From: Bacillota bacterium
GTDB taxonomy: Bacteria > Bacillota > Clostridia > Peptostreptococcales > Anaerovoracaceae
Assembly: GCA_029219125.1 (NCBI GenBank)
Contig: JAQXSU010000313.1
Location: 1-8,580, forward strand
Direction of reading: 5' to 3'
Length of the DNA: 8,580 bases
Both the position numbers and the translations under genes were made by a program. Under the pieces are notes generated by a model that saw only the letters and a program-made list of their open reading frames with translations, had not been told where the DNA came from and did not search any database. Positions 1-4,277 of this stretch are shown here, in pieces; within the stretch, counting starts at the first letter, position 1; each line of letters starts with the position of its first letter.

Positions 1-36
1 CATTTGCCTGCGTCATACCGGTTAATTCGTTTTGGG

Positions 37-81
37 TTACATCCGACTTTTTACATCTGACTGATTACATCTTACATCTGA
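37..81. repeat. Short degenerate tandem repeat after the M55 gene
   Basis: Units resembling ttacatctga occur at 37-46 (ttacatccga), 51-60, 65-72 (partial) and 72-81. On the minus strand the unit reads TCAGATGTAA and lies immediately after the TAA stop (83-85) of the M55 peptidase gene. It is AT-rich with no stem-loop and T-run that I would call a terminator. The remaining bases, 1-36, show no recognisable gene; the window edge prevents further judgement. This may simply be slippage-derived repeat sequence. Confidence 0.5.
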
Positions 82-82
82 T

Positions 83-877
83 TTACAGGATAAACATCCT
101 GGTTCTCATCATTTCGAATGCATTTGGTGCGGTGTAGCGGACGGTTCTGGCGTCAAGCTGCTCTACGCCAGGGTAGAAGGAGCCGCGGTAAGCATTGATG
201 CATTCTTTGAAGCTGATTTCCACTTCGTAGCTTTCCGGTTCGGAAATTTTGCATTCTGCGATTTTCTGCAGGCCGGTCTTCACGCCTTCTTCGATGAGGA
301 GGCAGGCTTTCGCACCGTGCATATTGAAGGTGGCGTTGCCGATGCCGGATTTCACTCCGACAGTTTCGATGGCAGGAACCAGTTCTTTCGCATGTTCACA
401 TAATTCTGCGTCACCGCTGAGGAAGACTGCAGGTACGCCGTAATGGGCTGCAACATAAGTGTTCATGTCAAATTCAGCTGCATCTTTTCCGTTGATCTTC
501 ACATAGTTGTTCTGAGTATTCATGGTGTGGGACAGTGGGTTGCCGTTGTAGTTGGCACCGCTGTGATAGCCAATGTAGATGACTGCATCGAAGGTCTCAT
601 CGATACCGGCCATCATGGATTCCGGGGAATTGGTCCAGCCACGGATCAGAGTTACTTCTTCCGGAAGTTCATTTGCGATAATATTGCGGGCACTGTCATG
701 TGCGTCTTTTACCACGATTTCTGTTGCACCGGCGGCGAGGGCACCCCGGCAGGCTGCCGCTACTTCACGGGTCATCTGCGCTGCAGCTGCCGCATGGGCA
801 TCATGATACAGCTCGGTTTCGTCCCAGTTGGTCACATCGGTCACACCTTCGATATCGGCACTGATATATACTTTCAT
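83..877 (-). CDS. M55 family D-aminopeptidase (DppA-like)
   Basis: A complete 264-aa zinc aminopeptidase of family M55, whose model member, Bacillus subtilis DppA, removes N-terminal D-amino acids from short peptides such as D-Ala-D-Ala. The family is cytoplasmic and decameric, and no signal peptide is visible here. The expected metal ligands are in order: D8 and E10 in the opening SADIEG motif, H60 in KDAHDS, H105 in YIGYH and E135 in AAEFDMN. H117 in LSHTMN matches the proposed catalytic histidine. Length is close to DppA (about 274 aa). The ATG at 877 is chosen because GAGGAGG (887-893) precedes it at good spacing. The gene is transcribed divergently from a GH25 muramidase and has its own promoter. 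No dpp transporter genes are visible, so the true substrate (peptidoglycan-derived or other D-peptides) is inference. Family assignment is secure. Confidence 0.93.
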   Translation of the reverse strand: MKVYISADIEGVTDVTNWDETELYHDAHAAAAAQMTREVAAACRGALAAGATEIVVKDAHDSARNIIANELPEEVTLIRGWTNSPESMMAGIDETFDAVIYIGYHSGANYNGNPLSHTMNTQNNYVKINGKDAAEFDMNTYVAAHYGVPAVFLSGDAELCEHAKELVPAIETVGVKSGIGNATFNMHGAKACLLIEEGVKTGLQKIAECKISEPESYEVEISFKECINAYRGSFYPGVEQLDARTVRYTAPNAFEMMRTRMFIL

Positions 878-919
878 TTCTTTTTTCCTCCTCGGTTACT
901 GACAAAATCTATCGTCTCC

Positions 920-948
920 ATCTTATCACGAAATGCCGGACGATGCAA
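920..948 (-). promoter_or_regulatory. Sigma-A-type promoter of the M55 gene
   Basis: Read on the minus strand: -35 TTGCAT (948-943), a 17-nt spacer, and -10 TAAGAT (925-920), with a TG one base upstream of the -10 (extended -10). The predicted start lies near 913, leaving a leader of about 36 nt that contains the GAGGAGG ribosome binding site. The -35, spacer and TGn arrangement matches that of the rimP promoter in this window. Predicted by eye, not measured. Confidence 0.6.
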
Positions 949-979
949 TTTCCCCATTGATTTCCTTTTGTATTTTTTG

Positions 980-1008
980 TCGATTTGTGAGGAAAACTGT
1001 GGTATACT
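980..1008 (+). promoter_or_regulatory. Extended -10 promoter of the GH25 gene
   Basis: TGGTATACT at 1000-1008 is an extended -10 element (TGn followed by TATACT, 5 of 6 to consensus). The -35 is weak: TCGATT at 980-985 gives a 17-nt spacer, and TTGTCG at 977-982 would give 20. The usual 6-7 nt from the -10 to the start site puts transcription initiation at or next to A1015, the first base of the GH25 ATG. Confidence 0.55.
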
Positions 1009-1014
1009 GAGTGC

Positions 1015-1887
1015 ATGATTAACAGAAAGACAACGAAAAAGCCGGCGAAATCAACAAAACAGACACGCCTCCGGCTGGGCGCGAGAGGCCGCATCATGAT
1101 AACCTTTGCCGGAATGATTTTGGCCAGTATCATCATCAGTAATCTGATGACCTGGTTCGACAGCTACGACGGGCTCGGAAACCCGGAATCCATACCCGAA
1201 AGCCCGTATGACAGGGAGAAGTTCTGGTATGACGAAGACGGAAGACTGCGTTACGAGGATGACCGGTGGATTTCCCGGACGGTGGTGGATGTATCTTCCT
1301 ATCAGAAGGCGATTGACTGGGAACAGGTGGCTGCTGACGGGGTGGAAATGGCCATGATCCGTCTGGGGTACCGCGGATATGAATCTGGTTTTCTGAATCT
1401 GGACCAATGCTATAAGGCCAATGTGAAGGGGGCACATAAGGCTGGTCTGGATGTGGGTGTCTATTTCTTTTCTCAGGCAGTGACGGTGGAGGAAGCGGAA
1501 GAAGAGGCCAGATTTGTACTTCGAAATATCCGGGGAAAGCATGTGAACGGTCCCATCGCCTTTGATATGGAGCTCATTGCGGGGGCAGACCGGATCACAA
1601 ACCTGACGGCAGAGGAGAAGACGGCAATCGCAGATGCCTTCTGCCAGCTGATCGAAAAGAACGGATACAAAGCCATGGTGTACGGAAATCCGAAGTGGCT
1701 GACCGGGGATGTGGATATGAGCCTGCTGACGGACCACGATGTGTGGCTTGCCCACTATACCACCGTGACCAAGTGGGGGTTCTCGTATACCATGTGGCAG
1801 TATACTGACAGCGGATCTGTGGCAGGGATCGAAGGGAATGCAGATCTGAGCGTGCAGCTGCGGGAAAAGAAGTATCTGGTGGAATAA
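1015..1887 (+). CDS. Membrane-anchored GH25 muramidase (lysozyme)
   Basis: A 290-aa glycoside hydrolase family 25 protein, a family that cleaves the beta-1,4 bond between MurNAc and GlcNAc in peptidoglycan. Residues 1-26 are very basic (K/R-rich), residues about 27-47 form one hydrophobic segment, and no cleavage site is evident, so a type II membrane anchor with an outside catalytic domain is likely. A charged linker (about 49-88) leads to the GH25 domain (about 89-285). Visible landmarks are D92 in DVSSYQ, YFFS (150-153), the catalytic pair D184/E186 in FDME, WLAHY (244-248), WQYTDSG (261-267) and D277 in NADLS, where the family usually has D-x-N. No cell-wall-binding repeats are present. 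The start at 1015 has no nearby Shine-Dalgarno sequence; the alternative ATG at 1096 (M28) follows a weak GAGAGG but would lose the basic cytoplasmic tail. An in-frame TGA at 988-990 rules out longer versions. Confidence 0.9.
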   Translation: MINRKTTKKPAKSTKQTRLRLGARGRIMITFAGMILASIIISNLMTWFDSYDGLGNPESIPESPYDREKFWYDEDGRLRYEDDRWISRTVVDVSSYQKAIDWEQVAADGVEMAMIRLGYRGYESGFLNLDQCYKANVKGAHKAGLDVGVYFFSQAVTVEEAEEEARFVLRNIRGKHVNGPIAFDMELIAGADRITNLTAEEKTAIADAFCQLIEKNGYKAMVYGNPKWLTGDVDMSLLTDHDVWLAHYTTVTKWGFSYTMWQYTDSGSVAGIEGNADLSVQLREKKYLVE

Positions 1888-1895
1888 AAAATACC

Positions 1896-1927
1896 TTGCA
1901 TTTCATTTTACGGTGTGCTAATATAAT
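1896..1927 (+). promoter_or_regulatory. Promoter of the rimP-nusA-infB operon
   Basis: TTGCAT (1896-1901), 17-nt spacer, and TAATAT (1919-1924) preceded by TGC (1916-1918), an extended -10. An overlapping perfect TATAAT lies at 1922-1927, so the exact -10 register is uncertain by three bases. Either gives a leader of roughly 95 nt before rimP. Located 9 nt after the GH25 stop codon, so the operon is likely initiated here rather than by read-through alone. Confidence 0.65.
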
Positions 1928-1955
1928 AATGTACGATAAAGCAAATGGTAAGCTA

Positions 1956-1980
1956 AAAGAGTGGGCATAACCCACTCTTT
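1956..1980 (+). terminator. Leader hairpin I: attenuator or terminator
   Basis: A perfect 10-bp stem, AAAGAGTGGG (1956-1965) with CCCACTCTTT (1971-1980), around a 5-nt loop CATAA. It is followed by CAGTTTTGTTT (1981-1991), an interrupted T-rich run. It lies downstream of the rimP promoter and upstream of rimP, so it could act as an intrinsic terminator for GH25 transcripts, an attenuator in the operon leader, or both. The T-run is broken by C, A and G, so termination may be partial. Confidence 0.55.
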
Positions 1981-1992
1981 CAGTTTTGTTTG

Positions 1993-2006
1993 GGGGCGAA
2001 TGCCCC
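1993..2006 (+). promoter_or_regulatory. Leader hairpin II before rimP
   Basis: GGGGC (1993-1997), loop GAAT, GCCCC (2002-2006): a perfect 5-bp GC-only stem-loop placed 12 nt after hairpin I and 10 nt before the rimP ribosome binding site. It does not include the binding site itself. Its function is unknown; it may shape the leader or protect the 5' end of a processed transcript. Confidence 0.45.
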
Positions 2007-2015
2007 GTATAAGGC

Positions 2016-2024
2016 AAAAGGAGG
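2016..2024 (+). promoter_or_regulatory. rimP ribosome binding site
   Basis: AAAAGGAGG ends 4 nt before the ATG at 2029. It decides the start: the reading frame is open back to a TTG at 1990, but that codon lies just before hairpin II and lacks a Shine-Dalgarno sequence. Confidence 0.75.
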
Positions 2025-2028
2025 TCCT

Positions 2029-2514
2029 ATGGCGAAGGCGAAAGTGAAGGTAACAGACCTTGTGGAGGAAATTGCGGCACCCTTTCTGGATGAGAACGGG
2101 CTGGAACTTTATCATACCGAATTTCTGAAAGAGGGCCGTGACTGGTTTCTCCGGGTATATATTGATAAAAAAGAGGGTCAGGAGGAAGAATATGTTTCGA
2201 CGGATGACTGTGAGAAGGTCAGCCGGTTTCTCAGCGATGAGCTGGACCGGATCGATCCGATCGAACAGAATTACTATCTTGAAGTGTCTTCACCGGGGCT
2301 GGACAGAGAGCTTCTGCGGGACCGGGATTTTGTCCGGTTTGCAGGACGGCTTGTGGACCTGAGCCTGTACAAAGCTGTCAACGGTAAGAAGGCGTATCAG
2401 GGCGTTCTGGTGGGCCTGACAGATGATCAGATTGTAATAAAAGATGAAACAGATGCAGAACTGAGATTTGACAGGGCGCAGGTCGCAAAGACCCGCCTGG
2501 CAGTTGTTTTCTAA
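2029..2514 (+). CDS. rimP: Ribosome maturation factor RimP
   Basis: A 161-aa protein needed for maturation of the 30S subunit; family members bind the free 30S subunit and ribosomal protein S12. The N-terminal alpha/beta domain (about 1-85) contains LRVYIDKKEG and ends near the family signature YLEVSSPGLDREL (about 82-94). The C-terminal SH3-like domain (about 95-161) contains the GxLVGLTDDQIVI stretch. Length is typical for the family (about 150-160 aa). The ATG at 2029 is preferred because of the strong AAAAGGAGG. It is the first gene of the operon, and its stop codon is 16 nt before the nusA start, in a spacer that contains the nusA ribosome binding site. Coordinated expression with the ribosome-assembly factor RbfA at the far end of the operon is expected. 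Recognition is secure. Confidence 0.95.
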   Translation: MAKAKVKVTDLVEEIAAPFLDENGLELYHTEFLKEGRDWFLRVYIDKKEGQEEEYVSTDDCEKVSRFLSDELDRIDPIEQNYYLEVSSPGLDRELLRDRDFVRFAGRLVDLSLYKAVNGKKAYQGVLVGLTDDQIVIKDETDAELRFDRAQVAKTRLAVVF

Positions 2515-2530
2515 GGAGGTTATAAAAAAA

Positions 2531-3676
2531 ATGAACAAAGAATTTATTCAGGCCATCGCTGACCTGGAGCGGGAAAAACAGATTTCCAAGGATGTGCTCA
2601 TCGAAGCCATCGAATCTGCGCTGGTTTCCGCATATAAGAAGAACTACGGAACTTCCCAGAATGTGCGTGTAAATATCGACCGGGAAACCGGAGACATCGA
2701 TGTATTCATGCGGATGGATATCGTGGAGGAAGTGGAGGATGATCTGACCCAGATTTCTCTGGAGGAAGCCCGCGAAATCGACAGCCGTTACGAAGTGGGC
2801 GATGCGGTGGAATATCAGGTGACCCCGAGAGATTTCGGCAGAATCGCTGCGCAGACTGCCAAGCAGGTGGTAGTACAGCGGATCCGCGAAGCGGAAAGAG
2901 GCATGATCTTTGATAATTTCATCACCCGTCAGGGCGAGATCATGACCGGCCAGGTGCAGAGAATCAGTAATGACACCCTGTTTATCAATATCGGAAGAAC
3001 GGAAGGCATTCTGTCCGCAACGGAGCAGGTACCGGGCGAAAGATACAAGATCAACGACCGGCTGAAGGTGTACATCATGGATGTGAAGAAGACCACCAAG
3101 GGACCGCAGGTATTCCTGTCACGCTCCCATCCTGGTCTGGTAAAGCGTCTTTTCGAACTGGAGGTTCCGGAAATCGAAGATGGAACGGTGGAAATCAAAG
3201 GCATTGCCAGAGAAGCAGGTTCCAGAACGAAAATGGCCGTTTACACTGAATTTGAGAATGTGGATCCGGTGGGTGCCTGCGTGGGTACCAGAGGCGCCAG
3301 AGTGCAGGCCATCGTGGATGAGCTGCACGGCGAAAAGATCGACATCATCAACTGGAGCGAAGATCCGAAGGAACTGATTGCCAACGTGCTGAGCCCTGCC
3401 AAGGTGGAACAGGTCATCACGGCTCCGGATGGAGAAAAGGCTGCAACTGTGGTGGTTCCGGATTATCAGCTGTCTCTGGCCATCGGTAAGGAAGGCCAGA
3501 ATGTACGTCTGGCAGCCAAGGTCAGCGGATGGAAGATCGACATCAAGAGCCACAGCCAGTATGAGGCTGCGATGAAAGCGGCAGAAGAAGCTGCGGAAAT
3601 CCAGCCGGGGATCGAGTATGTGGATGAAGCTGTGGAAACTGAAGTGCCGGAAATTGTGGAGATCGAGGAGGAGTAA
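2531..3676 (+). CDS. nusA: Transcription termination/antitermination factor NusA
   Basis: A 381-aa NusA, which binds RNA polymerase near the RNA exit channel and modulates pausing, intrinsic termination and antitermination of rRNA transcription. Domains in order: N-terminal polymerase-binding domain (about 1-125), S1 domain (about 134-200, starting near GEIMTGQVQRI), KH1 (about 230-300, with VGTRGARVQAI) and KH2 (about 302-350, with the IGKEGQNVRLAAK loop). It ends in a short acidic tail rich in Glu (about 355-381). The acidic repeats of proteobacterial NusA (about 495 aa) are absent, as is usual for Firmicutes (B. subtilis about 371 aa). The ATG at 2531 is fixed by AAGGAGG at 2513-2519; a frame-open extension further upstream would start inside rimP and is rejected. 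Sits 3 nt before rnpM. Since NusA acts on hairpin-dependent termination, feedback on the leader hairpin of its own operon is conceivable, but this is inference. Confidence 0.97.
   Translation: MNKEFIQAIADLEREKQISKDVLIEAIESALVSAYKKNYGTSQNVRVNIDRETGDIDVFMRMDIVEEVEDDLTQISLEEAREIDSRYEVGDAVEYQVTPRDFGRIAAQTAKQVVVQRIREAERGMIFDNFITRQGEIMTGQVQRISNDTLFINIGRTEGILSATEQVPGERYKINDRLKVYIMDVKKTTKGPQVFLSRSHPGLVKRLFELEVPEIEDGTVEIKGIAREAGSRTKMAVYTEFENVDPVGACVGTRGARVQAIVDELHGEKIDIINWSEDPKELIANVLSPAKVEQVITAPDGEKAATVVVPDYQLSLAIGKEGQNVRLAAKVSGWKIDIKSHSQYEAAMKAAEEAAEIQPGIEYVDEAVETEVPEIVEIEEE
3666..3671 (+). promoter_or_regulatory. rnpM ribosome binding site, supports a TTG start
   Basis: AGGAGG inside the last codons of nusA, 8 nt before TTG at 3680. 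It supports the rare TTG start over the in-frame ATG at 3701, which has no comparable site and would remove the conserved N-terminal basic residues. Confidence 0.65.
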
Positions 3677-3679
3677 CCC

Positions 3680-3958
3680 TTGAAAGAACGGAAGATTCCT
3701 ATGAGAAGGTGCATCGGCTGCATGCAGTCCAGAGAAAAGGGCTGTCTGATTCGGATTGCCGGCTATGAAGGACAGCTGAGCCTGGATCCGACCGGAAGAG
3801 CCAAGGGCAGAGGCGTCTATCTCTGCCGCGACAATAAGGAATGCTGGAAGATGGCAGACAAACGCAAGGCCATTGAACGGAATTTTGACATGCCGGTAAC
3901 CGAGGAGATGAAGCGGGAAATCTTCAGACAGCTGGAGGCCCTGGAAGATGGAAAATAA
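3680..3958 (+). CDS. rnpM: RNase P modulator RnpM (YlxR family)
   Basis: A 92-aa basic protein of the YlxR (DUF448) family. The B. subtilis member was renamed RnpM after it was shown to bind the RNase P RNA and modulate RNase P activity. Family marks are clear: IPMRRCIGC near the N-terminus (about residues 6-14), a central basic stretch DPTGRAKGRGVYLC (about 34-47), then a helical C-terminal part ending with RQLEALEDGK. It starts with TTG at 3680, three bases after the nusA stop, and its 3' end overlaps ylxQ by 11 nt, which suggests translational coupling. The position between nusA and ylxQ is the classical one for this family. Confidence 0.9.
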   Translation: MKERKIPMRRCIGCMQSREKGCLIRIAGYEGQLSLDPTGRAKGRGVYLCRDNKECWKMADKRKAIERNFDMPVTEEMKREIFRQLEALEDGK

Positions 3959-4265
3959 AGTCCTTTCTTATCTGGGGTTTGCGGCGAAAGCCAGGAAACT
4001 GGTCACCGGCTATAATACATGTATCTACATGATGGAAAAGAAAAAAATCAGACTGCTTATCCTTGCGGAGGATTTGTCGGAAAACTCCGTGAAAAAAATG
4101 GCATCCGCTGCAGAGAAACACAATGTTCCCTGCAAAATCTACGGAGCCGGGGAGCAGCTGTCGAAAATAACGGGGAATGCCGGCAAGGGGATTTTCGGCA
4201 TTACCGATGAAAATTTTGCGAAAGTCATATCAGATGGGATTGATCATATTCAATCAGAAAAGTAA
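3948..4265 (+). CDS. ylxQ: L7Ae-family RNA-binding protein YlxQ
   Basis: A 105-aa protein of the ribosomal L7Ae/L30e/S12e superfamily, a fold that recognises kink-turns in RNA. Matching features are the opening LGFAAKARKLVTGYNTC (about 9-25), the strand IRLLILAEDLSENSVKK (about 34-50) with the conserved A-x-D-x-S, and the later NVPCKIYGAGEQLSKITG segment (about 59-76). YlxQ is a single-domain kink-turn-binding paralogue of L7Ae whose cellular RNA target is unclear. The ATG at 3948 lies inside the end of rnpM (11-nt overlap), with GGAGG at 3934-3938 ahead of it. The stop is 12 nt before infB, and TAA itself overlaps the infB ribosome binding site. Confidence 0.9.
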   Translation: MENKVLSYLGFAAKARKLVTGYNTCIYMMEKKKIRLLILAEDLSENSVKKMASAAEKHNVPCKIYGAGEQLSKITGNAGKGIFGITDENFAKVISDGIDHIQSEK

Positions 4266-4277
4266 GGAGGTGTTCTA

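Noticed and set aside
1..3. Possible ATG of a next minus-strand gene at the extreme left edge
   Set aside because: Only the three bases are visible and no Shine-Dalgarno sequence precedes them on that strand.
443..1018. 191-codon open frame on the plus strand
   Set aside because: It is antisense to the M55 gene and crosses the divergent promoters; the product shows no recognisable domain, whereas the M55 frame carries all metal ligands.
1051..1755. 234-codon open frame on the minus strand
   Set aside because: Antisense shadow of the GH25 gene, which has intact catalytic motifs and good continuity.
1990..2028. Longer RimP starting at TTG 1990
   Set aside because: The extension translates the leader hairpin region and lacks a ribosome binding site; AAAAGGAGG directly supports ATG 2029.
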